From Solanum dulcamara (lineage: Eukaryota; Streptophyta; Magnoliopsida; Solanales; Solanaceae), in the NCBI RefSeq assembly GCF_947179165.1, contig NC_077248.1, positions 14,608,756 to 14,672,755 on the forward strand: a stretch of DNA of 64,000 nucleotides. Direction: 5' to 3'. The notes beneath the pieces are model-generated. The model saw only the letters and a program-made list of their open reading frames with translations. It did no database searches and had not been told where the DNA came from. Of the stretch, positions 45,427 to 58,229 are shown piece by piece (position 1 is the stretch's first letter; each line of letters begins with the position of its first letter). Position numbers and translations under genes: made by a program.

Positions 45427-46680
45427 GATACTCTATTCATCCGGGCTCTACAAAAATGTACCATGACTTGAGGAAAATCTATTGGTAGAGTGGGATAAAG
45501 AGAAATATTGTGGAATTTGTCTCCAAGTGCTCGAATTGCCAACAGGTGAAAGTTGAGCATCAACGACCATGTGGATTGGCTCAAAATATAGAAATTCCGA
45601 AATGGAAGTGGGAGATGATCAACATGGACTTTATTACGGGTTTGCCGAGGTCCAGAAAACAACATGATTCGATTTGGGTGATTGTGGATAGAATGACGAA
45701 ATCAGCTCACTTCTTGGCAGTTAAGACTACTGATACCGCAGAAGATTATGCGAAGTTATACATTCAAGAGATCGTCAGATTACATGGATTCCCTTGTCCA
45801 TTATCTCAGACAGAGGAGCTTAATTCACTTCCCAATTCTGGAGATCCTTTCAGAAGGGATTGGGTTCAAAGGTGAACCTTAGTACGACCTTTCATCCCCA
45901 GACGGATGGCCAAGCGGAGCGCACCATTTAGACATTGGAGGATATGTTTAGAGCTTGTGTGCTTGACTTCAAAGGAAATTGGGATGATCACTTACCTCTC
46001 ATAGAGTTTGCATATAATAATAGCTATCATGCAAGCATTCAAATGGCTCCTTATGAAGCTTTGTACGGGAGGAGGTGTAGATCACTAATTGGATGGTTTG
46101 AAGTTGGTAAAGTTGAGTTGATTGGGCCCGATTTTTTTCACCAAGCCATGGAGAAGGTGAGAGTCATTCAAGACAGGCTGAAGACAGCCCAAAGCCGCCA
46201 AAATCTTACACCGACGTGAGGAGGAGAGACTTAGAGTTTGAGGTGGGTGGTTGGGTATACTTGAAAGTGTCACCCATGAAGGGCGTCATGAGGTTTGGAA
46301 GGAAGGGGAAGCTCAATCCTCGATATATTGGTCCTTACCAGATTTCGAGGCGGATTGGAAGTGTTGCCTATGAGTTGGAGTTACCCTCAGAGCTATCCTC
46401 TATTCATATGGTATTCCACATTTTGATGTTGAAAAAGTACTTAGACGATCCCTCGTTGGTAGTCCCCATTGATAGCATTGGAGTTAAGTATAGCTTATCC
46501 TATGAAGAGGTCCCAGTCCAAATTCTTGATCACTAAATCCAAAAGTTGAGGAAAAAAGAGATCGCCTCAGTTAAAGTCCTGTGGAGGAATCAATTTGTCG
46601 AGAAAGCCACATGGGAAGTGGAGGAAGACATGAAATCTAAATATCCACATCTATTCGTGCCTACCGATGAGAATGTTTAA
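45427..46680 (+). pseudogene. Tekay integrase and chromodomain, left partial copy
   Basis: Starts inside the integrase zinc finger ([14 protein letters not shown]). The core [10 protein letters not shown] is intact. A one-base deletion near 45790 (also in the right copy) destroys the segment holding the second catalytic D. It then carries a stop in place of Q before TLEDMF (45929-45931) and a one-base deletion near 46200 not shared with the right copy. The chromodomain at about 46510-46660 has a stop just after VQILDH. It ends at TAA near 46680. Confidence 0.85.
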
Positions 46681-46849
46681 GGTAATGTCCATTTCCTTGA
46701 CTTGAATTTATTTGCGCATTATGAGTTTGATTGGTAATTTATTTGAGAATTTGATTGGTTGAATGATTGAATTCTGATTGTGATTTGTACCCCAAGTCCA
46801 TCCTTGGTTACTCATCATTCGAGGACGAATGATCCCAAGAGGGAGATAA

Positions 46850-49250
46850 TGTAACACCCCTAAAAAATTTTCCCTAAGATTCGGACCCTTCTTGTATTCG
46901 GGTAGGGTCGAACTCGAGTATTGTGAAGTATATGCATGAGTGACTAAGTTTTAGGATGAGTTCGTATAGGGGGTCGACTTTTAACAACCCTACCTTTTGA
47001 GAGATGATAATCTGGGTGGCCCACGACCTATTAAATTAAAGGTCGTCGAGTCTTCTTTCCAATGCCACCAAGAATGTAATTTTTGGAATTCGGAGTCAAA
47101 AGGTATGACGAACCTAAGACGAACTAGCTCGACAGGAATTTTAGGCCTGGGTTGCAACCGCTGGGAATCTGGGCTTGGCGCCGCAGTGGCGCGATGCGCC
47201 ACTATCACGCCAGGAACACGCCTCAGTAGTTTGGTCCCTGGCGCGGTGCGCCACTAAGAGATGTGCAGGATTTTTAAGCCTATTTCTAGAACCCAGAAAA
47301 TATGGCCTTGGCGTTGTAAGGGCGTGACGCGCCACTATCGCGCCAAGAACATGCCTCAATAGTTTGGTCCTTGTTTCGGCGCGCCACTAACAGATGTACA
47401 GGTTTTAGGCCTAATCGACCTGGCGCTGCAATAGCGCGATGGGCCACTATCGCGCCAGGAACATTTTCAGCCTATTTTTTAGAATTTTGGAAAAAGGGCA
47501 ATTTGGGAATTTGTCCCAAATTTTATATGTATCAGCCTTAGCACGTTTTGGGACCATTTTCAATCCCTCACTCTCTCTCTAAAAGCGCTAGAAAATTTTC
47601 CTTTCCTCTCTTCTTCTCCAAATCCTTCTTCAACAAGATTTGCCTCCAAGAGCTTCAAGACTCCAAGTTTCCATTGAAGACCCAACAACAAGGTTTCTTC
47701 AAGAATCTATTATAAGGTATGTAAGGCTACTCAAAGCATGGGTTGAGTCCACCAATGTGCACTACTCTTTCTTTGAGGTTAGATATCCATAAGAATGGAG
47801 TTTCTTGATAGGTTTATGTTTGAATGAGTCTTGCCTTCGATTACTTTGATTCTTATTGTGTTGATGTTGTTGAGTTAAGAAATTTCTAAAACCTTCATGT
47901 TAGCATGATTTGATGGAAAGGGGTTGTTAATATGCTTTGTTGATTTCCTTGTGATTATGTTGAATATGTCAATTTCCTTAAATGTGTTACTCCTTTTGAA
48001 TTGTTGGTTTAAAATTCTTAGAGTTGTGATGAGTCCCAAGGAGGTGATAAATGAGGAGAGGAATGGTTTGTTATGTTTGTGGGATGTTATAAATGCATAT
48101 CTAATTTAGGCTTGATTGAGTTGATTGGAGGGTAGAATTGACGAGTGGACAAGGTTCTAAATGAGACTTGCCATTATGACTCGATTGAGTTGAATTGAGG
48201 ATAGAGTTGATGAGTCGGCAAGGTTCTAAATGAAACTAGTCGTGAGGGCTTGTTTGAGATGATTGGATGGAGTCTTATGAGCATGGAGTCATGGGAGGAG
48301 TATCGAGCACCGAAGTGGGTGAGAGTATAGTCCATACTCGAATCCCAAAAACTATGCCGCCAACGTAGGTAGGGATGGAACCGTTAAAGTCGGATGCTTC
48401 CTGTGGGATCGAACCGTTAAAGTTGGATGTTTTCCATTTTATTGTCCTAAAATGATAAGACTTGACTAATCGATGGAATCCATGATTAGGGAGGCGTTCA
48501 TGCCCTGGCAAGGTATGGACGGACGTGGCAATAACGTCTGATTGTTGTACTATCACTGGCTCATAAGTGATGGTTGTCAGATAAGAAAAACTCCCATTTA
48601 GGTCTTGATAGTTCTCCGAGGCAGTTGAGTTGAGTGGCAAGTGATTTGGTCCTGTCTAAAATATTTCTTGTTAGAATTAGGACACTTGAGTGAGTTGTCA
48701 CTTCTTTATGAGTTGAGATTTCCGAGTTGGTTGATCCTTTTCTGATGTTGTTTTATTCGTCCATTTTACATACTCGTATATTCCACGTACTAACGCCATT
48801 TGGCCTGCATCGTTTCATGATGCAGAGACAGGTGCCAGAGATCATCAACCGGCGTACCATTGAAGATCTACACACTTCCATCTACTTGGTGAGTCCTCCT
48901 AGTTTTTGGAGAAAATATTGAGCTCCCTGTATAGTTTTGTGTTGTTTCCTTTATTTTGATTGTTGGTAGCCATGGGCTTGTCATTGACACCTCCTAGACT
49001 TTGATAGAGGCTTCATAGACTAAAGTGTGGGGAGGTTGGACTGTTATTTTGAGGAGTCTTATTATATTTGTTTTGTTGAGTTGATAGTGTTTGGCCTTCG
49101 GCCCCATAATGTGAATAGTGTGTATGATTGAACCCTTCATTATGTGAATGTGATTAAATGATAGTGTGACTGAATCAGGTGGTTCGCTTGGAGGCCAGAA
49201 ATGACTTTCGAGTGTCGGTCACATCTAGGGTACCCTCTCGTGGCATGCCA
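46850..49250 (+). repeat. Tekay LTR shared by both copies (2401 bp)
   Basis: Begins TGTAACACCCC after the purine tract aagagggagataa; ends GGCATGCCA, a decayed form of GGCGTGACA. Compared with the 3' LTR it lacks about 90 bp near 46934 (deletion between gtga repeats) and retains about 77 bp near 47042-47118 that the 3' LTR lost. It contains a GC-rich palindrome-bearing repeat (47155-47470). Confidence 0.9.
47155..47470 (+). repeat. GC-rich repeats with gcgcgatgcgccactatcgcgcc palindromes
   Basis: About 2.5 copies of a ~120-130-bp unit built around ggcgcgatgcgccac and tatcgcgccaggaac. Inverted gcgc/ggcgcc words can form hairpins. Strikingly GC-rich in an AT-rich window. Repeated in the 3' LTR at 54655-54955. 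Confidence 0.85.
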
Positions 49251-49268
49251 AACATTTTATCAGAGCCC
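49251..49268 (+). promoter_or_regulatory. Degenerate primer binding site
   Basis: aacattttatcagagccc occupies the place of aacttggtatcagagc in the minus-strand copy. Two substitutions weaken the match to initiator tRNA-Met. Confidence 0.7.
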
Positions 49269-49466
49269 AGAGTTCAAGAGTCCTAGGGAGTCTATGAAGC
49301 CGTGTCTAGTAGAGTCTTGCTTATGGGTGTGTTGTGCACCACACTTATAATTAGGAGGCTATAAGACATTAGGAATTGTTTCACTTCTTTCATACTCTGA
49401 ATTCGTGCGATGGAGTTAAACTCTATAAAACTCCTTTCTAATTCGTGTGTTTATACGTTACAGATA

Positions 49467-52400
49467 ATGCCTCCTAAACGTACGACTAGCCAGAGGAATG
49501 TTGATAACGCAGAGATGCCCCAGTCAGAGGTACGCCCGTCGAGGGCTAGAGGCCGACCCGTAAGATATGCGGAGGCACCCCAAGTGCCTGCTACTCCACC
49601 TTCACCCACTTCAGAGGCAGAATTTCGAGGAGCGATTGCTATGCTCACTCAATTAGTGGTTGCCCAGAATGGTAACCAGAGTTCGCCAACTCTTAGCTCT
49701 AGTTCCCAAGAGCCGTCTGCTGCTACCAAAATTAGAGACTTTCTGAGAATAAATCTGCCGGCATTCACGGGGTCTAAGGTTGATGAAGATCCCCAAAATT
49801 TTATTGATGAGATGTAGAAGATCCTGAAAGCTATGCATGCTACAGAGATCGAGGGGGTTGAGTTGGTGTCTTACCAGCTCAAGGATGTGGCAAACATTTG
49901 GTATAACCAATGGGAACAAGGTATGGGTGAGAATGCTGAACCTGCTGTGTGGGATGAATTTGAGGGAGCCATTCTCGACCACTTCTTTCCCCGAGAATTG
50001 AGGAAAGCAAAAATGGAGGAGTTTGTGAATCTGAAACAAGAAGGCATGACTGTTAAGGAGTACAACCTGAAGTTCATCCAGCTGTCCAGGTATGCTCCAG
50101 AAATAATCCCAGATGTGAGGTCGAAGATGAGAAAGTTCATCTCCGGATTGGGGAGACATGTGAAGAGGGAGTGCAAAGTAGCATTGTTAATCTCCGACAT
50201 GGATACTTCAAGATTGATGGTGTATGATCAGCAGGTGGAGGATGAAAAGAGAAAATTTATGGAGGAGCATCTGAGCAAGAAGGAAAAATCAGCAGGATAT
50301 GAGAATAAACAGAGGCAGAGCAAAAGCAACAGGTCCTTCTTCCAAAAGAGGCCTTCCAGCTATGCCTCATCGACTGCAAGTGCACCTATACCGCAGCCTA
50401 GGTATGATCGACAGAGACAGAGTCATCAGAATGTCAGACCCCAGGGTTCTCAATCCCAGGCTAGCGAGGGTCAAGGTTCGAGAGGAAAGCCACCATGCAG
50501 CAAGTGCGGTAAGCTCCACTTGGGAGAGTGCAGAGCGGGAAGGACTGGTTGTTATAAATGCGGCCAAATGGACTATTTTCAGAGGGAGTGTCCAACAGGG
50601 GGAAACAGAGCTCAGTATCCTTCCACCGTACTACCGGCTAGAGGTAATCAGAGGGGAACTACTTCAGGTACGAGTAGAGGTACGAACCGTCTATATGCCA
50701 TGGGTAGTCGCCAAGATCAAGAGAACTCTCCAAACGTCGTGACGGGTATGATTCGAGTCTCTTCTCTTGATTGCTATGTTTTGATGGATATGGGTGCCAC
50801 CCTATCTTTTGTGACCCCTTACGTGGCTAGTAAATTCAATAAAATTCCTGAATGCCTTCTTGAGCTTTTTAGTGTAGCTACTCCTGTCGGTGATTTTGTC
50901 TTAGCTGAGAGAGTCTATAGAGATTGCATTGTGTCAATTCATAACAGGGATACCTTGGCTGACTTGGTTGAGTTGGACATGGTTGATTTCGATGTGATTC
51001 TTGGCATGGACTGGCTTTATGTCTGTTATGCCTCTATCGATTGTAGAACTCAGATTATCAAGTTCAAATTCCCGAATGAGACGGTCATAGAATGGAAGGG
51101 TAGTCCTTTTGTGCCTAAGGGTAAGTTTATTTCCTACCTTAGGTCCAGGAAGCTAATCTCAAAAGGGTGTATTTATCACCTTGTCTGAGTGAAAGATGAT
51201 AGTATTGAGTCTCTATCCCTTAAGTCGGTTCTGATTGTCAACGAGTTTCCTGATGACTTTCCTGAAGATCTGCCTGGAGTCCCTCTTGATAGGAAGATCG
51301 ACTTTGGGATTGATGTTCTTCCTGATACCCAACCTATCTCAATTCCTCCATATAGAATGGCCCCAGTTGAGTTGAAAGAGTTGAAAGAACAATTGAAGGA
51401 CTTGTTAGATAAGGGATTTATTAGGCCGAGTGTTTTACCATGGGGTGCTCCGGTCCTATTTGTGCGAAAGAAAGATGGGTCCCTTAGAATGTGTATTGAC
51501 TACAGGCAGCTGAACAAGGTCACCGTAAAGAACAAATACCCTCTCCCCAAAATAGACGACTTATTTGATCAGCTTCAGGGTGTCACTTGCTTCTCAAAGA
51601 TAGACCTAAGATTGGGCTACCATCAGTTGAAGGTGAGGGAGTGTGATATCCCAAAGACAGCTTTTCGGACCTACTATGGCCACTTTGAATTCTTGGTGAT
51701 GTCCTTCGGGTTGACTAATGCCCCCGCAGCTTTTATGGATCTCATAAACCGAGTATTTAAACCATATCTTGATATGTTTGTGATTGTATTCATAGTGATA
51801 TTTTGGTTTACTCCAAGAATGAAGAGGAGCACGCCCATCATCTTAGAGTCGTCTTACAAACCTTAAAAGGCCAAGTATTGTATGCGAAGTTCTCAAAATG
51901 TGAATTTTGGCTTGCATCAGTGCCTTTTCTAGGCCACATTGTATCTGGAGATGGTATTTAGGTTGATGCTCAGAGGATTGAGGCAGTGAAAAATTGGCCC
52001 AGACCCACGTCCCTAACAGAGATAAGAAGCTTCTTGGGTTTGGCCGGCTATTATCGAAGGTTTGTAGAAGGATTCTCATCCATATCATCACCATTAACCA
52101 AGATGACCCAAAAAAAGGCTAAGTTCAAATGGTCCGATGCTTGTGAGGAGAGCTTCCAGAAATTAAAGACCAAGCTAACCACCGCTCATGTCCTGACTTT
52201 GCCCGATGGAACAGAGGGATTTGTGATCTATTGCAATATATCTAGAGTGGGTTTGGGCTGTGTGTTGATGTAGAAGGGGAAAGTGATAGCCTATGCTTCA
52301 AGACAACTTAAGGTTCACGAGAGGAACTACCCAACTCATGACCTTGAGCTGGTAGCTATGGTGTTAGCGCTTAAAATTTAGCGCCACTACTTGTATGGAG

Positions 52401-54207
52401 TGCATGTTGATGTGTTCACCGATCACAAGAGCTTACAATACGTCTTCAGCCAGAAGGAACTCAACCTGAGACAAAGAAGATGGCTCGAACTACTCAAAGA
52501 CTATGATATGAACATCCTCTACCATTTAGGTAAAACTAATGTTGTTGCTGATGCTCTTAGCAGGTTGTCTATGGGTAGCACTGCCCATATGGAGGAGGGA
52601 AGGAAAGAATTGGCTAGAGAGGTGCACAGATTGGTCCGATTGGGAGTTCATCTTGAAGAGAACAATGAAGGCGGCGTTAATGTTTAGGATGGGTCCGCAT
52701 CCTCGCTTTTGGAAAAGGTAAAGGAGAAACAAGACCAAGATCCCGTCCTTCTCCAATTGAAGGGAGTTGTTCACAAACAAGAGGTAATGGTCTTTAACAA
52801 AGGGGGAGATGGTGTGTTAAGGTACCAAAATAGATTGTGTGTACCTGATGTAGATGATGTTCGAGAGAGGATTATGGCCGAAGCGCATAGTTCAAGATAC
52901 TCTATTCATCCGGGCTCTACAAAAATGTACCATGACTTGAGGGAAATCTATTGGAGGAGTGGGATGAAGAGAGATATTGCAAAATTTGTCTCCAAGTGCC
53001 CGAATTGCCAACAGGTGAAAGTTGAGCATCAACGACCATGTGGCTTAGCTCAAAATATAGAAATTCTGGAATGGAAGTGGGAGATGATCAACATGGACTT
53101 TATTACTGGTTTGCCGAGGTCCCAAAAACAACATGATTCGATTTGGGTGATTGTGGATAGAATGACGAAATCAGCTCACTTCTTGGCAGTTAAGACTACT
53201 GACACCGCAGAAGATTATGCGAAGTTATACATTCAAGAGATCGTCAGATTGCATGGATTCCCTTGTCCATTATCTCAGACAGAGGAGCTTAATTCACTTC
53301 CCAATTCTGGAGATCCTTTCAGAAGGGACTGAGTTCAAAGGTGAACCTTAGTACGACCTTTCATCCCCAGACGGATGGCCAAGCGGAGCGCACCATTCAG
53401 ACATTGGAGGATATGTTTAGAGCTTGTGTGCTTGACTTCAAAGGAAATTGGGATGATCACTTACCTCTCATAGAGTTTGCATATAATAATAGCTATCATG
53501 CAAGCATTCAAATGGCTCCTTATGAAGCTTTGTACGGGAGGAGGTGTAGATCACTAATTGGATGGTTTGAAGTTGGTAAAGTTGAGTTGATTGGGCCCGA
53601 TTTTTTTCACCAAGCCATGGAGAAGGTGAGAGTCATTCAAGACAGGCTGAAGATAGCCCAAAGCTGCCAAAAATCTTACACCGACGCGAGGAGGAGAGAT
53701 TTAGAGTTTGAGGTGGGTGATTGGGTATACTTGAAAGTGTCACCCATGAAGGGCGTCATGAGGTTTGGAAGGAAGGGGAAGCTCAGTCCTCGATATATTG
53801 GTCCTTACCAGATTTCGAGGCGGATTGGGAGTGTTGCCTATGAGTTGGAGTTATCCTCAGAGCTAGCCTCTATTCATCTGATATTCCACGTTTTGATGTT
53901 GAAGAAGTGCTTAGGCGATCCCTCGTTGGTAGTCCCCATTGATAGTAATGGAGTTAAGGATAGCTTATCCTATGAAGAGGTCTCGGTCCAAATTCCTGAT
54001 CGCCAAATCCGCAAGTTGAGGAACAAAGAGATCGCCTCAGTTAAAGTTCTGTGGAGGAACCAATTTGTCAAGGAAGCCACATGAGAAGTAGAGGAAGACA
54101 TGAAATCTAAATATCCACATCTATTCGTGCCTACCGACGAGAATGTTGAAGGTAATGTCCATTTCCTTGACTTGAATTTATTTGCGCATTATGAGTTTGA
54201 TTGGTAA
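49467..54207 (+). pseudogene. Tekay Gag-Pol polyprotein, many stops and frameshifts
   Basis: ATG at 49467 (MPPKRTTSQRN). Gag to about 50600, with a knuckle whose second half is altered (CYKCGQMDYFQREC: the usual GH is DY, so the histidine is lost). Protease MGATLSF near 50790-50810 has lost its catalytic Asp (DPGAT in the other copy reads DMGAT here). RT at 51340-51870 suffers a one-base deletion inside the codons for the catalytic IDD near 51797. RNase H (about 52230-52600) has stops. Integrase 52830-53720 has the frameshift near 53267. Chromodomain near 54000-54130 has TGA for W at 54082-54084. Stops at 49815, 51186, 51958, 52270, 52378 and 52685 mostly look like C-to-T or G-to-A changes. 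Confidence 0.88.
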
Positions 54208-54319
54208 TTTGTTTGAGAATTTGATTAGTTGAATGACTGAATTCTGATTGTGATTTATACCCCGAGTCCATCCTTGGTTACTCGTCATTCGAGGATGAAT
54301 GATCACAAGGGGGAGATAA

Positions 54320-56739
54320 TGTAACACCCCTCAAAAAATTTCCTTAAGATTCGAACCCTTCTTGTATTCGGGTAGGGTCAAACTCGAGTATTGTGAAGTA
54401 ATGCATGAGTGAAGATGTGTCCCTGAGAAATTAAGCAGTGTTAGAGGTGATGTAGGGTCACAAAGGATCCCTAGGACCAAGCCAAGTCCAAAAAACTCAT
54501 CGTGACTAAGTTTTAGGATGAGTTCGTATAAGGGATCGACTTCTAACGACCCTACCTTTTGAGAAATGACAATCTGGGTGGCCCACGACCTATTAAATTA
54601 AAGACGAACTAGCTCGACAGGAATTTTAGGCCTGGGTTGCAACCGCTGGGATTCTGGGCTTGGCGCCGCAGTGGCGCGATGCGCCACTATCACGCCAGGA
54701 ACACGCCTCAGTAGTTTGGTCCCAGTTGCAACGCACCACTATGAGATGTGCAAGGTTTTCAAGTCTATTTCCAGAACCCAGAAAATATAGCCTTGGCACT
54801 GTAAGGGCGCGACGCGCCATTATCGCGCCAAAAACATGCCTCAGTAGTTTGGTCCTTGGCGCAGCGCGCTACTAACAGATGTGCAGGTTTTAGGCCTAAT
54901 CGACCTGGTGCTGCAATGGCGCGACGCGCCACTATCGCGCCAGGAGCATTTTCAGCCTATTTTTTAGAATTTTGGAAAAAGGATAATTTGGGAATTTGTC
55001 CCAAATTATATATGTATCAGCCTTAGCACATTTTGGGACCATTTTCAATCCCTCACTCTCTCTCTAAAAGCCCTAGAAAATTTTCCTTTTCTCTCTTCTT
55101 CTCCAAATCCTTCTTCAACAAGATTTGCCTCCAAGAGCTTCAAGACTCCAAGTTTCCATTGAAGACCCAACAACAAGGTTTCTTCATGAATCTATTCTAA
55201 GGTATGTAAGGCTACTCAAAGCATGGATTGAGTCCACCAATGTGCACTACTCTTTCTTTGAGGTTAGATGTCCATAAGAATGAAGTTTTTTGATAGGTTT
55301 ATGTTTGAATGAGTCTTGCCTCCGTTTACTTTGATTCTTATTGTGTTGATGTTGTTGAGTTAAAAATTTTCTAAAACCTTCATGTTAGCATGAGTTGATA
55401 GAGAGGGGTTGTTAATAGGCTTTGTTGATTTCCTTAATTATGTGATTATGTTGAATATGTTAATTTCCTTAAATGTGTTACTCCTTTTGAATTGTTGGTT
55501 TAAAATTCTTAGAGTTGTGATGAGTCCTAAGGAGGTGACAAATGAGGACAGGAATGGTTTGTTATGTTTGTGGGATTTTATAAATGCATATCTAATTTAG
55601 GCTTGATTGAGTTGATTGGAGGGTAGAATTGACGAGTGGACAAGGTCCTAAATGAGACTTGCCATTATGACTCGATTGAGTTGAATTGAGGATAGAGTTG
55701 ATGAGTCGGCAAGGTTCTAAATGAAACTAGTCGTGAGGGCTTGTTTGAGATGATTGGATGGAGTCTTATGAGCATGGAGTCATGGGAGGAGTATCGAGCA
55801 CCGAAGTGGGTGAGAGTATAGTCCATACTCGAACCCCAAAAACTACGCTGCCAACGTAGGTAGGGATGGAACCATTAAAGTCAGATGCTTCCCGTTAGAT
55901 CGAACCGTTAAAGTCGGATGTTTCCCATTTTATTGTCCTGAAATGATAGGACTTGACTAATCGATGGAATCCATGATTAGGGAGGCGTTCATGCCTTTGC
56001 AAGGTATGGACGGATGTGGCAACAATGTCTGATTGTTGTACTATCACTGGCTCATAAATGATGGTTGTCGGATAAGAGAAACTCCCATTTAGGTCTTGAT
56101 AGTGCTCCGAGTCAGTTGAGTTGAGTGGCAAGTGATTTGGTCCCGTCTAAAACATTTCTTGTTAGACTTAGGACACTTTAGTGAGTTGTCACTTCTTTAT
56201 GAGTTGAGATTTCCGAGTTGGTTGATCCTTTTCTGATGTTGTTTTATTCGTCCATTTTACATACTCGTACATTCCATGTACTGACTCCATTTGGCCTGCA
56301 TCATTTAATGATGCAGAGACAGGTACCAGAGATCATCAACCAGTGCACCGTTTAATATCTACACACTTCCAGCTACTTGGTGAGTCCTCCTAGTTTTCGG
56401 AGGAAATGTTGAGCTCCCTGTATAGTTTTGTGTTGTTTCCTTTATTTTGATTGTTGGTAGCCATGGGCTTGTAATTGGCACCTCCTAGACTTTGAAGAGG
56501 CTTCATAGACTAGAGTGTGGGAGGTTGGACTGTTATTTTGAGGAGTCTTATTATAGTTGTTTTGTTGAGTTGATAGTGTTTGGCCTTCGGCCCCATAATG
56601 TGAATAGTGTGTATGATTGAACCCTCCATTATGTGAATGTGATTGAATGATAGTGTGACTGAATCAGGTGGTTCACTTGGAGGCCAGAAATGGATTTCGA
56701 GTGCCGGTCACATCTAGGGTACCCTACCGAGGCGTGACA
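54320..56739 (+). repeat. Tekay 3' LTR (2420 bp)
   Basis: Begins TGTAACACCCC after aagggggagataa; ends GAGGCGTGACA at 56739, next to copia LTR sequence. Differs from the 46850 copy by two sizeable indels and many substitutions, so this insertion is older than the minus-strand Tekay. Confidence 0.92.
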
Positions 56740-57179
56740 CACATGCACCGTTCAAGAAGAAAATGCGTATTTTACACGTTTTAAAAGTTGTTGCCTCCTT
56801 TAGCAATTTTTGACAAGAAAACGTGTATTTTCTAGTTTTCTATAAATAGAGGGCCTCTTGCCCTCATTTAGATCATCCCACAAAAAATATAATCCAAAAG
56901 AGTAAGGATACAAAGAGAGTTGTACTCCAAGATAAATATTGTAGTCTTGAGTGTCCTCTTTAGTGAGTTATTTCTTTTACAGAAGAGAAGTGGTTAATGT
57001 TGTTTTCTCCTTGTATTTGAGAGCAGTGTATTCCCATAATATCATAGTAAAATCCTTCTACCCCGTGGTTTTTCTCCTCTATCCGTTTGAGGGATTTTCA
57101 AGTAAAATTCTCGTGTTTAATTTATTTTTATTAATTATTATCATATCAAAATTTAGTTATGCTGCTTCCTCTCCCAACA
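56740..57179 (+). repeat. Copia 5' LTR
   Basis: Starts cacatgcaccg (the 3' LTR starts tgcacatgcaccg), ends ctcccaaca. TATA box in ttctataaatagaggg at about 56840-56848. Confidence 0.88.
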
Positions 57180-57180
57180 G

Positions 57181-57192
57181 TGGTATTAGAGC
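57181..57192 (+). promoter_or_regulatory. Copia primer binding site
   Basis: tggtattagagc, one mismatch from the standard tggtatcagagc complement of initiator tRNA-Met, one base after the LTR. Confidence 0.88.
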
Positions 57193-57356
57193 CTCCGATT
57201 ATTCTATTTATTTTATGCGAAGGTACTATCTGTGAATAATAAAATTTGGTAAAAAGTACTATTCACTTGAATAGTAAATTTCAGTGACGGTATAGTTTCT
57301 AACGATTATTCGCAAAAATATTCAGAAACAATCTAGAGAGTGTGAAGCAAATAACA

Positions 57357-58229
57357 ATGTCGAGTACAATAAAATTTAACGTTGAGAAATTCAATGAGAC
57401 TAATTTCTTATTGTGGAAATTGAAAATAAGAGCGATATTGAAAAAAAACAATTGCTTAGTTTAAATTGAAGGCAGACCCACAAACTTTACTGAAGACAGC
57501 AAATGGAACGACATAGACAGCAACGCAGTTGTTGATCTACACTTGACACTAGCTGATAAAGTGTTATCTAGTATGGCTAAAAAACGAACGACAAAGAAAA
57601 TATAGGATACTCTTACGGGATTATACGAGGCCAAGTCTTTGTATAATAAAATCTTCTTAAAAAGAAGATTGTATACTCTTCGAATGACAGAGTACATGTC
57701 GGTTACTGAACACATCAATACTTTGAATACTCTATTTTTGCAACTTACAAAAATGGGCTGCAAAATAGAGGAAACTGAACGTGCGGAGCTTCTACTTCAA
57801 AGTCTGACTGACTCGTATGATCAACTCATCAACAACCTGACGAGCAATACAGACAAACTAGTTTTCAATGAAGTTGCAGCCGTTGTCTTAAAAAAAGAAA
57901 ATCAACGCAAAAATAAGGAAGACAAACAAATAAGTTCGCAGCAAGCTGAAGCTTTAACAATGGTAAAAGGAAGACCAACAGAATGTGGACCTAATGGGAG
58001 TCACAATTATGGTAGATCTAAATCAAGAAGTAAGAAGAATATCAAGTGTCACAACTGTGTCAAGAAAGGGCACATCAAGAAAGATTGTCGATTCAAAAAG
58101 AAGAGTGAACACCCTGAGCCATCAAATGCTCAAGGGAATATTGCATGTACCTCGAATGATGGCGACATTTTATGTAGTGAAGCAATATCAAATAATGAAG
58201 GCAGAAAATATTTCACTGATGTTTGGATC
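57357..58229 (+). pseudogene. Copia gag (broken)
   Basis: ATG at 57357 (MSSTIKFNVEKFNETNFLLW), typical copia gag start. Stops at 57462 and 57603 interrupt the N-terminal half; the rest is open. CCHC knuckle CHNCVKKGHIKKDC at 58047-58088 is intact. Confidence 0.85.

Larger units (their letters stand above)
45427..56739 (+). mobile_element. Tekay/Del chromovirus array: partial pol - LTR - gag-pol - LTR
   Basis: Two overlapping element copies share the LTR at 46850-49250. The left copy retains only integrase/chromodomain (45427-46849), which aligns to 52896-54319 with one base length difference. The right copy is complete with both LTRs. An LTR-internal-LTR-internal-LTR array made by unequal recombination, later truncated on the left, explains this. 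The family is the same broad Tekay lineage as the minus-strand element at 9.6-18.9 kb, but the LTR sequence differs. Confidence 0.88.

Noticed and set aside
48275..48640. 121-codon minus-strand ORF in the Tekay LTR, with a shorter partner at 55895-56131
   Set aside because: Same LTR position in both copies but broken in one; likely chance.
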